From the NCBI GenBank assembly GCA_964626405.1, contig CAZVFE010000019.1:1-28366 (forward strand): 28,366 bases of DNA. Reading direction: 5' to 3'. The position numbers and the translations under genes are program-made. The notes under the pieces were generated by a model, which had not been told where the DNA came from, made no database searches, and was given only the letters and a program-made list of their open reading frames with translations. Positions 1-8,821 of the stretch are shown here, one piece after another. This stretch comes from CAZVFE01 sp964626405 (GTDB lineage: Bacteria; Bacteroidota; Bacteroidia; Cytophagales; Spirosomataceae). Position 1 is the first letter of the stretch. Each line of letters begins with the position of its first letter.

Positions 1-510
1 GTAGTCAATGTTTCTTCCCCCAATACCCCTAATTTAAGAGAATTGCAAGAGAAAAAACCTTTGGAAATTATTTTATCTTCCCTTCAAAAGGAAAACAAAA
101 AATATTCGAATCCTAAACCTATTTTACTTAAAATTGCTCCTGATTTAACCGATTCTCAATTAAATGATATTGTGGATTTAGTTAAGGAATTGAATTTAGA
201 TGGTTTAATTGCCACAAATACTACGATTTCAAGGGAGGATCTTACGGATAAAAACAAATGGCAAAATCAATTGGGAGGGATTAGTGGTAAACCATTAACT
301 AAAAGATCTACTGAAATTATTCGTTATTTAAATAATCGGCTAGAAGGGAAGGTTCCAATAATTGGTGTAGGGGGGATTATGAATGAAAAGGATGCATTGG
401 AGAAATTGGAAGCAGGCGCAAGTTTGATTCAACTTTATTCAGGCTTTATTTATGAAGGACCAAACTTAATTAAGAGAATAAATCAAGCAATTTTGCATAA
501 AATTTCGTAA
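1..510 (+). CDS. pyrD: Dihydroorotate dehydrogenase (quinone), C-terminal part, cut by window edge
   Basis: Class 2 dihydroorotate dehydrogenase, a membrane-associated FMN enzyme that oxidises dihydroorotate to orotate in pyrimidine synthesis and passes electrons to quinone. The frame is open from base 1, so the start lies outside the window; the TTG at 43 is an internal leucine codon. About 169 residues are visible, roughly half of the usual 340. Seen in order: NVSSPNTPNLR at the very beginning (the conserved substrate/FMN loop), KIAPDL with the FMN-contacting lysine, NTT, GGISGKPL, and PIIGVGGI followed by LIQLYSGFIYEGP, the phosphate-binding end of the barrel. It ends with TAA at 508-510. 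ftsK begins 28 bp later on the same strand, so co-transcription is possible but not shown. Family assignment is secure; class 2 rather than class 1 is inferred from these motifs. Confidence 0.95.
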   Translation, partial: VVNVSSPNTPNLRELQEKKPLEIILSSLQKENKKYSNPKPILLKIAPDLTDSQLNDIVDLVKELNLDGLIATNTTISREDLTDKNKWQNQLGGISGKPLTKRSTEIIRYLNNRLEGKVPIIGVGGIMNEKDALEKLEAGASLIQLYSGFIYEGPNLIKRINQAILHKIS

Positions 511-538
511 TTTAATGTGAATATTTCCATATCATTGA

Positions 539-3049
539 ATGGCTAAGAAAATTACTCAAATACCGGATAATACATTGCCGCTTAATTTTGATCAAGAATC
601 AAATTCCAAAAATCCTATTGATAAAGAACAGGTTTATAATCGAATTCGATTCTCTACGGGAATGTTCCTTATATTAATATCCTTATTATTATTGGTTTCT
701 TTTGCCTCAAGTTTTGTTTATGGGGTAGGTGATCAATCAGATATGGCCGATGGGGAATTGGTATTTTTCAAATCCTCAAGTATTCCAGTGGATAATTTAG
801 CGGGGATTATTGGGGCTAAATTGTCCTATTATTTTTTATTTAAATGGTTTGGAATATCATCCTTACTTTTAATTCCACTATTTTTTCTTTCAGGATTGAA
901 ATTAGTTTTACGAAGAAAGTTTCAATCTTTATCCAATCTTACTTGGCAGGTTTTATTTTATACACTTTGGTTAAGTATTGTATTTGGTTTTTTAACTTAT
1001 CGTTTCAATTTACCAAATTCCTTAGCTGGAGGAATTGGCTTTTTCGTTAATGAAAAATTATATCAACTTTTTGGAGTTTTGTCTATTTTCATCGTAATCT
1101 TAGTTGGAATAGTTTTCATTGTCATGTTTTATAAAATCAATCCAGATATTTCATTTACTAAATCTTCGAAAAAAGAAGCATTGGCTGGAGAATTCTCAGG
1201 AAATTCAGATTTAAATGAAGATATTTTTGATGATACCTTGGATGAAGAGGATAAATATTATGAGGAATCAGAAGATGAGGCCAATATCAAACCGATTATG
1301 CCTGATTTGGTTGCAGAGGAAATAGAGGTGAGTGAAGAGGGAAGAGGGAATAGTGAAGAGGGAATAGTGAATAGTGAAGAGGGAAGAGTGAATAGTGAAG
1401 AGGGAATAGTGAATAGTGAAGAGGGGGAAGAGGATTTAGATTTTTCATTTAAAGTGGCGGAAGAGGATTCAAAAGCAGAGGAAAAGCAAATTGGTTTATT
1501 TGATGAAGATGATAATGAAGCTATTGCTAAATTAGGAGTTTATGACCCTACTTTGGATTTATCTTCCTATTTATATCCAAGTTTAGATTTATTAAAGGAT
1601 TATCAGACCAATAATGAAATTCAAGTAAGTATGGACGAACTGAAGGAAAATAAATCCCAGATTGTTACCACTTTGAGTCATTATGGAATTGAAATTCAAA
1701 AAATTGAGGCTACGATTGGGCCAACCGTTACTTTGTATGAGATAGTTCCAAAGGCAGGGGTGCGTGTTTCGAAAATAACTTCTTTGGAAGATGATTTAGC
1801 CTTGTCATTAGCTGCCTTAGGAGTTAGGATAATTGGACAAATGCCAGGAAGAGGTACGATTGGTATTGAGGTAGCGAATAAAAATAGAGAAATGGTTCCT
1901 TGTAGAACCGTAATTGGTTCTGAAAAATTCCAAAAATCTACCATGGAATTGCCAATTGGATTAGGAAAGACCATTTCTAATGAGATTTTTGTTACGGATT
2001 TGGCAAAAATGCCACACTTATTGGTTGCTGGAGCAACAGGGCAGGGTAAGTCTGTTGGAATTAATATGATTCTTACTTCCTTATTATACAAGAAACACCC
2101 AGCCACCTTGAAATTTGTTTTAGTGGATCCTAAGAAGGTTGAATTATCTTTATTTAATAAAATTGAAAGACATTTTCTTGCAAAATTACCAGATGAAGAG
2201 GATGCAATTATCACAGATACCAAGAAGGTGGTAAATACCTTAAATTCATTATGTAAAGAAATGGATTTACGATATGATTTATTGAAGGATGCAGGTTGTA
2301 GAAATATCAAAGAATACAACCAAAAATTCATCAATAGAAAATTAAATCCGGAAACGCATAAATATTTGCCTTATATCGTTTTGGTAATAGATGAATTGGC
2401 AGATTTAATGTTGACAGCCGGAAAAGAGGTAGAGCACCCGATTGCTCGTTTGGCGCAGCTAGCTCGTGCCATTGGTATACATTTGGTGGTTGCTACTCAA
2501 AGACCATCTGTAAATGTAATTACGGGTACCATTAAGGCGAATTTCCCTGCAAGACTTTCCTTTAAGGTAATGTCTAAAATTGACTCAAGAACGATTCTTG
2601 ATTCAAGTGGGGCAGATCAATTAATAGGAATGGGGGATATGTTATTATCTTTAGGTTCAGATATTATTCGTTTACAATGTGCTTTTGTGGATACACCGGA
2701 GGTTGATGCTGTTTGTGAATATATAGGTGAACAAAGAGGTTATCCTTCAGCATATTATTTGCCAGAATCAGAAGATTCAGAAGGAGGAGGCCTAGACAGA
2801 GAGGATTTTGATGCATCTGATAGAGACCAATTCTTTGATGAGGCTGCTCGATTAGTGGTAATGCACCAGCAAGGTTCAACCTCTTTAATTCAAAGAAAAC
2901 TTCGTCTAGGATATAATCGTGCTGGAAGGTTGATAGATCAACTAGAGGCTGCTGGAATAGTTGGTGCTTTTGGTGGTTCAAAAGCTAGAGAAGTACTTAT
3001 CAAGGACGAAACAGAATTAGAAAATTTATTAAAAGAATTAAATCAATAA
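539..3049 (+). CDS. ftsK: DNA translocase FtsK
   Basis: Septum-anchored, ATP-driven DNA pump that clears and aligns the chromosome terminus at division. It has 836 residues, the usual length for Bacteroidota. Four membrane segments lie near residues 40-62, 96-122, 134-155 and 177-199. An acidic linker (about 215-340) follows, holding a 7-residue repeat at 264-298. The motor domain has Walker A GATGQGKS at 498-505 and Walker B LVIDELAD near 612-620, then ATQRPSVNVITG. The winged-helix gamma domain (about 763-823) that reads polar DNA motifs closes the protein. The ATG at 539 gives a short cytoplasmic N-terminus before the first helix. The stop codon overlaps the start of the LolA-like gene by one base, which suggests translational coupling. 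Long antisense frames inside this gene are shadows. Confidence 0.97.
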   Translation: MAKKITQIPDNTLPLNFDQESNSKNPIDKEQVYNRIRFSTGMFLILISLLLLVSFASSFVYGVGDQSDMADGELVFFKSSSIPVDNLAGIIGAKLSYYFLFKWFGISSLLLIPLFFLSGLKLVLRRKFQSLSNLTWQVLFYTLWLSIVFGFLTYRFNLPNSLAGGIGFFVNEKLYQLFGVLSIFIVILVGIVFIVMFYKINPDISFTKSSKKEALAGEFSGNSDLNEDIFDDTLDEEDKYYEESEDEANIKPIMPDLVAEEIEVSEEGRGNSEEGIVNSEEGRVNSEEGIVNSEEGEEDLDFSFKVAEEDSKAEEKQIGLFDEDDNEAIAKLGVYDPTLDLSSYLYPSLDLLKDYQTNNEIQVSMDELKENKSQIVTTLSHYGIEIQKIEATIGPTVTLYEIVPKAGVRVSKITSLEDDLALSLAALGVRIIGQMPGRGTIGIEVANKNREMVPCRTVIGSEKFQKSTMELPIGLGKTISNEIFVTDLAKMPHLLVAGATGQGKSVGINMILTSLLYKKHPATLKFVLVDPKKVELSLFNKIERHFLAKLPDEEDAIITDTKKVVNTLNSLCKEMDLRYDLLKDAGCRNIKEYNQKFINRKLNPETHKYLPYIVLVIDELADLMLTAGKEVEHPIARLAQLARAIGIHLVVATQRPSVNVITGTIKANFPARLSFKVMSKIDSRTILDSSGADQLIGMGDMLLSLGSDIIRLQCAFVDTPEVDAVCEYIGEQRGYPSAYYLPESEDSEGGGLDREDFDASDRDQFFDEAARLVVMHQQGSTSLIQRKLRLGYNRAGRLIDQLEAAGIVGAFGGSKAREVLIKDETELENLLKELNQ
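1328..1432 (+). repeat. 21-bp coding minisatellite in the ftsK linker
   Basis: Five tandem 21-bp units encode VSEEGRG, NSEEGIV, NSEEGRV, NSEEGIV and NSEEGEE (FtsK residues 264-298). Units two and four are identical at protein level and unit three differs by one codon (ATA versus AGA), so a 42-bp higher-order period is visible. The other two forward frames of the unit hit TAG stops, so only this frame can be read through. It lies in the low-complexity acidic linker between the membrane and motor domains, where length change should be tolerated. Confidence 0.9.
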
Positions 3050-3663
3050 TGAAAACCATTCAATCAGTTTTATTTTTATCCATTCTTTTTTTTGCTGAAT
3101 TAGCTTCTGCACAATCTAATAAGGCAATCACTTATTTGGATAATATGCAAAAGAAATACAAAAGCCTTGCTGGCTTTACGGCTAATTTCAGTTTAGATTT
3201 AGGAGACGGAGAACCATTGGTTGGAGAAATTTCCGTAATGGGAAATAATTATAAATTAAAAATGGGGGGACAAGAAATCTTCAACAATGGGGTGGAAGTG
3301 GCAACATATTTCAAGGAATTAAATGAGGTAACAATTACAGAATATGATGCAGAGGAGGATGAACTTTCACCTGCTAAAATCTATAATTTGAATAAGAATG
3401 AATTTTCAATTTCCTTGATAAAAGAGGATGCAAGTACTGCTCAAATTCAATTAGTTCCCAAGAAATCGCAATCTATTTCAAAGATTGTATTAACATTGGA
3501 TAAGAATAATTCGAATATTCGCTCTTGGGTTTTAACAGAGAAGTCTGGGGATAAGCAGATATTTAAGGTTACAAAAATGAATACCCAGGTAAAACTTACT
3601 AAATCAGTATTTGAATTCAATAGTAAATCTCACCCGGGCGTTGATATTAATGATCTACGTTGA
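3049..3663 (+). CDS. LolA-like outer-membrane lipoprotein carrier
   Basis: Periplasmic protein of the LolA family, which ferries lipoproteins from the inner to the outer membrane. It has 204 residues, in the family range. A Sec signal peptide is clear: charged start MKTIQ, hydrophobic core LFLSILFFAEL, cleavage after ASA. The mature part begins with a helix (YLDNMQKKYKSLAGFTANF) and continues as alternating beta strands, as expected for the open barrel; the segment IQLVPKKSQSISKIVLTLD is typical of the family. Its ATG lies in TAATG shared with the ftsK stop, and the ftsK-lolA order also occurs in E. coli. The 3' end overlaps the dnaN stop on the other strand by 9 bp. Bacteroidota LolA proteins diverge from E. 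coli LolA, so I give no symbol; a related periplasmic carrier role is possible. Confidence 0.82.
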   Translation: MKTIQSVLFLSILFFAELASAQSNKAITYLDNMQKKYKSLAGFTANFSLDLGDGEPLVGEISVMGNNYKLKMGGQEIFNNGVEVATYFKELNEVTITEYDAEEDELSPAKIYNLNKNEFSISLIKEDASTAQIQLVPKKSQSISKIVLTLDKNNSNIRSWVLTEKSGDKQIFKVTKMNTQVKLTKSVFEFNSKSHPGVDINDLR

Positions 3664-4773
3664 TAGCATTACTGGCATTACCAACATTAATGTATCTTCA
3701 CTTTCGTCTTGATCAGAAGGGATTAATAAACCGGCTTTATTTGGCTCACTTAATCTTAATTCTACAAATTTAGAATCTAGGTTCCCCAATAATTCTGAAA
3801 TAAATTTAGCATTGAATCCTATTTCTAGAGGATTTCCAGCGTATTCGCAGTTTAGCTCTTCATTTGCTTCATTAGAGAAATCTAAATCCTCAGCAGAAAC
3901 TACTAATTTATTATCAGCTAATTTGAAACGAATTTGATGGGTAGTTTTATTAGAATAAATTGAAATTCTTCTTACTGAACCCAAAAGTTCCATTCTATTG
4001 ATGGTACAAATATTATTATTGGTTTTAGGAATGGCATTTTCATATTCTGGAAAACGCTCATCGATAATACGGCATATTAATTGGAAACTATCAAAAGCAA
4101 AGAATGCATTTGAACTGGAAAATTCAACATTTACTTGCGTATCATCCGTTGGAAGGGTAGATTTTAATAAACCCAACGCCTTCTTCGGTAAAATAATATT
4201 TCCGCTATTTCCCGCTTGAACATCGTTTCTTCTATAACGGATAAGTCTATGCCCGTCAGTTGCAACGAAATTCGTATTATCCCCATTCATTTGAATTAAA
4301 ACCCCCGTCATTGCCGGACGCATATCATCTGTAGAAACAGCTAATAATGTATTATTGATTGCGTCGCCAAGAACCTGTGCAGGTAATTGCATGCTAGATG
4401 TTTTATTTACCTCTGGTACTTTAGGGAAGTCGATAGGATTTTCACCACTCAATTTAAAGCGACCATTGGAAGTTTGAATTTCAGCAGCAAAAGTTGCTTG
4501 ATCAGCTGTAATTGTAACAGGCTGGTCAGGTAGATTTCTTAATGTTTCCACTAGTAATTTAGCTGGTAAACATATTGAGCCATTTTCACTTCCATTTACA
4601 TCTACCATGGTGTACATAACAGTCTGTAGGTCAGAAGTAGTTAAACTCAACGAATTTCCATCTAATTCCACTAAAACATTTTCCAAAATCGGAATGATTG
4701 GATTACTTGCTACTACGCCATTGATAGCAGAGATTTGTTTCAATAAAACATTGGATGCTACTTGAAATTTCAT
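3655..4773 (-). CDS. dnaN: DNA polymerase III beta subunit (sliding clamp)
   Basis: Ring-shaped processivity clamp; two subunits encircle DNA and tether the replicase and repair enzymes. It has 372 residues, the standard length for three DnaN domains. It starts MKFQVASNVLLKQISAINGV, and has LLVETLRNLPDQPVTI in domain 1, the conserved TDGHRLIRYR near residues 172-181 in domain 2, and a domain 3 ending in the hydrophobic LMLVMPVM that helps form the partner-binding pocket. It is not next to dnaA here. It lies 74 bp downstream of gldG on the same strand with no clear terminator between, so read-through from gldG is possible. Its stop overlaps the convergent lolA-like gene by 9 bp. Confidence 0.97.
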   Translation of the reverse strand: MKFQVASNVLLKQISAINGVVASNPIIPILENVLVELDGNSLSLTTSDLQTVMYTMVDVNGSENGSICLPAKLLVETLRNLPDQPVTITADQATFAAEIQTSNGRFKLSGENPIDFPKVPEVNKTSSMQLPAQVLGDAINNTLLAVSTDDMRPAMTGVLIQMNGDNTNFVATDGHRLIRYRRNDVQAGNSGNIILPKKALGLLKSTLPTDDTQVNVEFSSSNAFFAFDSFQLICRIIDERFPEYENAIPKTNNNICTINRMELLGSVRRISIYSNKTTHQIRFKLADNKLVVSAEDLDFSNEANEELNCEYAGNPLEIGFNAKFISELLGNLDSKFVELRLSEPNKAGLLIPSDQDESEDTLMLVMPVMLST

Positions 4774-4847
4774 ATAAGTTTTTTTGAGAGATTATATCTT
4801 TAAATTTAACCTTGAAGATAAGGTATTTTAAGAATTTTAACAAATAC

Positions 4848-6509
4848 TTAGGTGCTGTATTTTTGTTTTCTATGATAATAAATCCAAGCTCCAATAAGTA
4901 AGGTTAAAATGATCGGTAGGATAATATTTAAAAATCGAATAAATGTTCCACTTTCCGAAATTTTTTCCTTATCTAATGGCCTTAAATTGAATTCTTTATT
5001 TCTTGCTAGTAAAGAATTATTTTCGTCGATTAAATAATTAAATAGATTGATGATAAAATCTTTATTGGCAAACCGATGTTGCGAATATAAATCAAAGCCT
5101 AATTCCAATGGTCCACCCGTATTAGGATCAAGGGCGTTGATAGTCATACTGCTATTTCCAATTAAAACTAATTTCCCTGTATGGATGCCTTGTTCAATAA
5201 AATTATTTTTTAGGCTATCCTCAGGTAAAATTCTATTTTTGAAATAGGAATCAAATTTACCTTCTACCATAATTGCGCCAAATTTTTCTCCCTCCTTATA
5301 TTTTTCAGAATTAAAATCTTCTGCACTAGAAGCAAATGGAAGGGTGGACGGTGCGTTCATTGTTTGGGAAAGATTGCTTGAATGCAAAAGAATCGTTTTT
5401 TGATAGGGCGAAGGAATAGTATCAATACTTGAGCCAAATTTGGTATAGATGGCATCTAGATTTTTTGTAATAATATTGGATTGATTTCCTAATAAAAGTG
5501 GGAAAGCAGGCCAAGGCATTAATTGTAAATTCCCTTGGTTTCCGAAATTCCCCACCTCCAAAGGGATTGCTCCACAAAGTTGAATATCTTTTAATAGGTT
5601 ATTATTTAATCTTAATCCTAATCGGTAATAAAATTCCTCTAATCCTGAATTTTTTTCGGTGATAATAATTCCTTGATTTTGGACAGTATCCACTTGAATT
5701 CCCTCTTGGAAAAATACCGCTTTACCCCCTTTTAATAAAAATTGATCAATTTTATATATACTATTTTCAGAAAACTTTTTGATTGGATTAATAAGGCAGA
5801 TTGCATCTAGTCCATCTAAACTTGGGGAATTATCTAAATCAACTGGATATAAATTATAAGCCGCTTGAAGGGAATTGATTAAATCAAAATTTTCAGTGGG
5901 GGAATAGGTGCCATAATCAAATAAGAATCCGATATTTTTTTTCTCAGTTTGATCTAAAATTTTTATTCCTTGAATCATTTGATATTCCATTTGTTCAATG
6001 GATTGATTCAGAATTTCCTCCGGACTGCTCAATTGATTTCCCTTTAATAAAAGAAGTCCAAATTCTCTTTTCCCTTGGCTCATCAATAAACCTGGCATAG
6101 CAAAAGTTTGGGAGGACTGTCCATTTTCAGATTGGATAATATTGGTTGGGTGAATTCCCATAGAATCCAATTGAATGATTATTTTATCTCTTTCTGTTTT
6201 TTCAAGGTCTTTATAGATGTCAATATATTCTATGGAAATTTTTTGATTAGCAGTTTTTTGAAAATCTTCAATCGTAGAGATTCCTGCATTTCTAAGTCGC
6301 TTAAATCCAGACGGGAGATTATCTCCATTCAAAAAGAATTTAATATGAATGGGGGCTTTAAGATTTTCTAGAATTCCTTTTGTTGAGGGGGCTAGGGTAA
6401 ATCTTTTATCCTGAGAAAGGTCAATTCTTCCATCTATAAAAAAAGAAGAAATGAAGATTGCGATTCCAATCCCCAATATGGTAAAAAAAGATTTAGAATT
6501 ATTTCCCAT
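4848..6509 (-). CDS. gldG: GldG-type ABC-transporter auxiliary protein
   Basis: Membrane-anchored extracytoplasmic partner of the GldA/GldF ABC transporter needed for gliding in Flavobacterium; also found in non-gliding Bacteroidota. It has 553 residues, matching the family. An N-terminal membrane helix (about 8-25) is followed by the hallmark IDLSQDKRFTLAPSTKGIL, then IHIKFFLNGDNLPSGFKRLR. A large soluble region with GFLFDYGTYSPTENFD follows, and the protein ends in a C-terminal helix (about 525-545) and a basic tail. GldF, the usual upstream neighbour, is absent: the gene upstream is the PpiD-like foldase, separated by a terminator. A weak promoter-like TAACTTTA sits at 6526-6533 (minus strand), a few bases before the ATG. 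Family membership is confident; a gliding role in this organism is inference. Confidence 0.88.
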   Translation of the reverse strand: MGNNSKSFFTILGIGIAIFISSFFIDGRIDLSQDKRFTLAPSTKGILENLKAPIHIKFFLNGDNLPSGFKRLRNAGISTIEDFQKTANQKISIEYIDIYKDLEKTERDKIIIQLDSMGIHPTNIIQSENGQSSQTFAMPGLLMSQGKREFGLLLLKGNQLSSPEEILNQSIEQMEYQMIQGIKILDQTEKKNIGFLFDYGTYSPTENFDLINSLQAAYNLYPVDLDNSPSLDGLDAICLINPIKKFSENSIYKIDQFLLKGGKAVFFQEGIQVDTVQNQGIIITEKNSGLEEFYYRLGLRLNNNLLKDIQLCGAIPLEVGNFGNQGNLQLMPWPAFPLLLGNQSNIITKNLDAIYTKFGSSIDTIPSPYQKTILLHSSNLSQTMNAPSTLPFASSAEDFNSEKYKEGEKFGAIMVEGKFDSYFKNRILPEDSLKNNFIEQGIHTGKLVLIGNSSMTINALDPNTGGPLELGFDLYSQHRFANKDFIINLFNYLIDENNSLLARNKEFNLRPLDKEKISESGTFIRFLNIILPIILTLLIGAWIYYHRKQKYST

Positions 6510-6548
6510 AAATAAAAAGTCAATTTAAAGTTAAGTTAGGATTTTCAT

Positions 6549-6582
6549 AAAAAAAAATCTGCAAGTTTTGCCTGCAGATTTT
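6549..6582 (-). terminator. Rho-independent terminator after the PpiD-like gene
   Basis: On the minus strand a 10-bp stem (AAAATCTGCA with TGCAGATTTT, 9-base loop) lies just after the foldase stop and runs straight into a row of nine U. This is a textbook intrinsic terminator and separates the foldase from gldG. Confidence 0.9.
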
Positions 6583-6602
6583 CTTTTATATTAGGATAAA
6601 TT

Positions 6603-8726
6603 TTAATAGAATTTATATCTATTATCTTTAATATTTGCATTTTCTTTTATTGCCTCATTAATCATATAAGTAGATTGTTGATTTAATAATGATTCTCTTT
6701 GCTTTTTGTATTGGCTATAATCTGCCATTTCATTCGCTTTGATTTCAGAGGTTTTTTGGGCGATAAATACACCATTTTCACCAATAAATGCTTTAGAAAT
6801 TTGACCTATTTTTAATCCAGCAATTTTACCTAGAGCAATTACATCTGGTCCTGCCATATTTAAAATTCCTCTACTTAAATTTAAATTTTCAACGCTATCT
6901 ACTAATGCACCTGCTCCATATTGTTGAGCAATTGCTTCTAGGCTATTACCATTAATAGCTTTTATTTTTTCTAAGATTTTTTCTCCTTTTAATTCATTTC
7001 CTACTTGGTAGTTTAAATCTAAAAGATAATCTTCCACCTTAACATCATCCTTATCAGATTTTGCAGTAAGATATGCTACAATATATTGGTTTTCGTATTC
7101 AAAAACTTTTCTTGAACCATCTCCCAATTTTGTATCTTCATCATAAGCCCAACGTACTAAATCTCTCGCATTTTCTAATGTATTTACATTTACTGCATCT
7201 GGACTTAATTTATCAGCTCTTAACATGATAAGAGATGAATCTTTTTCTAAGGCTTTAGTAAAGGATTCAATATTGGTATTTGCGTTTGCAAATTCATCTG
7301 CTTGTGCATAAACTCTATCTAAAGTAGTTTGAGATGCAGAAATATATTTGTTAATGGTTGCTAATTTATAATAGGTATTCGTTTTAGCTTCCGTAACCTT
7401 TACTATATGATATCCGAATTCTGTTTCAACTAAATTTGGTAATAAACCTGTTCCGTTGAAAGAAAAAACTGCATTTTCAAATTCTTTTATCATGGTTCCA
7501 TTATTTTGGAAGAAACCTAAATCTCCACCATTTTGTGCTGAACCATCCATTGAATTAAAATTCGCCAAAGCTTCGAAATTGCCACCATCCTTAATTTGCT
7601 TTAATAAGGCAGATGCCATTTCTTTTGCTTGTGCTTTTGATGAATCTGAAGTACCTCTTGGTCTAATTAAAATATGACTTGCACGAAGGGTAGAATATTT
7701 ATCTTGATCCTTTCCATCATATTTTAAGATTGTATAAACATTTCCATTTTTAAATGGACCATAAATTCCTCCAGCTTGAAATTCACCCATTCTTTCTTTG
7801 ATATTCTCTGGAATATTCGAATAAGTTAGACGATAAGGGATTTTTTCATCTGAATTTAATGCAGCAAAAGCTGAATCATTCGTAGCTGTTGCTAAATCTT
7901 TTGCTAATTGTCTAATCTCAGATAAAAATCCAGTAGAATCTTCTTTAGTTGGAATAACTGGGAAGGTAACATACTGAATTGAACGAGAATTATATCCAGG
8001 AAACATTTTTTTATGATTCGAAAGATATTTCTCTAATTGAGATTCTTCGATTTTAACGCTTGAATCTGGAATTGAATAGAATGGTACAAATACAAATTTT
8101 GCATTAAAATTCGTGTTTTGAGATAAATACTCCTTTTCAGCTTCTTTTTGAGAAACATAATTTGATAAACGAATTAAATTCTCATATTTTGTTTTCTGAC
8201 GATCCTTGATTAATTGTTGCTCAAAATTAGCCCAAGCTTGTTGTTGTTCTACTGGTAAAGTTTTTAAATTACTCAAAAACTGGTTAATATAAGCTAGATC
8301 TAATTCTCCAGTAGAAGGATTGGTAAATTGCTGACGAACCGCTGGGTGAATATTTTTTCCAGTAACCATATCCGTTAATTCTTCTGCAGAAACACGAATA
8401 CCTAGAGCATCATATTCTTTTTTGTAAGCAATATCTACTATTAATTGATTCCAAATTTGATTTCTTATTTGTTGTTGATCAGCAACTGATGGTGCTTGAC
8501 CAGTTTGAGCAGTAAATCCACTGATTGCTTCTTCTACCTTTTTTTGGTATTCCTGGATTTTAATTTCTTGTCCAGAGATTTCTCCTACTGTTGTACGATC
8601 ATTCCCTCCAAATAATGTGGAATTTCCTGAGAAAATATCACTTCCTACTAAAAATAAAACCAAACTGATTGCGATTGCTCCTGCTGCAATTCCCGACTTC
8701 TCTCTAATTTTTGTAATTAACGCCAT
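6603..8726 (-). CDS. PpiD/SurA-like peptidyl-prolyl isomerase, membrane-anchored foldase
   Basis: Periplasmic chaperone anchored in the inner membrane, acting on newly exported proteins. It has 707 residues. It begins MALITKIREKSGIAAGAIAI with a single membrane helix at about 12-31, as in PpiD. A SurA_N-like helical region follows (about 45-200), and then a clear parvulin domain at about 345-447, from ASHILIRPRG through GGDLGFF to FGYHIVKVTEA. A stretch at about 300-336 (GGIYGPFKNGNVYTILKYDG) resembles the end of a second, degenerate parvulin domain. The C-terminal 250 residues are a coiled, Asn/Lys-rich region. The upstream gap to the arginine operon is 93 bp. The architecture matches Bacteroidota proteins annotated as SurA N-terminal/peptidylprolyl isomerase; PpiD is the closest named analogue, but orthology is not proven. 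Confidence 0.88.
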   Translation of the reverse strand: MALITKIREKSGIAAGAIAISLVLFLVGSDIFSGNSTLFGGNDRTTVGEISGQEIKIQEYQKKVEEAISGFTAQTGQAPSVADQQQIRNQIWNQLIVDIAYKKEYDALGIRVSAEELTDMVTGKNIHPAVRQQFTNPSTGELDLAYINQFLSNLKTLPVEQQQAWANFEQQLIKDRQKTKYENLIRLSNYVSQKEAEKEYLSQNTNFNAKFVFVPFYSIPDSSVKIEESQLEKYLSNHKKMFPGYNSRSIQYVTFPVIPTKEDSTGFLSEIRQLAKDLATATNDSAFAALNSDEKIPYRLTYSNIPENIKERMGEFQAGGIYGPFKNGNVYTILKYDGKDQDKYSTLRASHILIRPRGTSDSSKAQAKEMASALLKQIKDGGNFEALANFNSMDGSAQNGGDLGFFQNNGTMIKEFENAVFSFNGTGLLPNLVETEFGYHIVKVTEAKTNTYYKLATINKYISASQTTLDRVYAQADEFANANTNIESFTKALEKDSSLIMLRADKLSPDAVNVNTLENARDLVRWAYDEDTKLGDGSRKVFEYENQYIVAYLTAKSDKDDVKVEDYLLDLNYQVGNELKGEKILEKIKAINGNSLEAIAQQYGAGALVDSVENLNLSRGILNMAGPDVIALGKIAGLKIGQISKAFIGENGVFIAQKTSEIKANEMADYSQYKKQRESLLNQQSTYMINEAIKENANIKDNRYKFY

Positions 8727-8782
8727 TGAAATTTATATAATTAAATATTTATTAGTCTTTTTATAATTTTAAAGAAACGCAA

Positions 8783-8821
8783 AATAATCTAATTTATCTT
8801 GAAAAAACAAGTTAGATTATT
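8783..8821 (-). terminator. Possible terminator hairpin at the end of argD
   Basis: AATAATCTAA (8783-8792) is the exact reverse complement of TTAGATTATT (8812-8821). An inner CTTG/CAAG pairing (with a bulge) around a six-base loop extends the stem. The hairpin starts at the argD stop codon, but the downstream U-tract on the minus strand is short (TTTTGCG), so efficiency is doubtful. It could instead act as a 3' stability element. Confidence 0.45.

Noticed and set aside
43..510. A complete short gene starting at the TTG at 43
   Set aside because: The same frame is open to base 1 and encodes the conserved NVSSPNTPNLR loop of PyrD, so this is a gene cut by the window edge.
1328..1432. Tandem repeats as a CRISPR array
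   Set aside because: Units are 21 bp with no unique spacers and read in frame within ftsK.
1696..2334. A 212-residue antisense ORF inside ftsK
   Set aside because: It is the mirror of the highly conserved FtsK motor domain and has no domain, start context or promoter of its own.
4703..4894. A small minus-strand ORF bridging dnaN and gldG
   Set aside because: It overlaps the start of dnaN and the end of gldG in another frame and has a low-complexity Lys/Ile composition typical of AT-rich noise.
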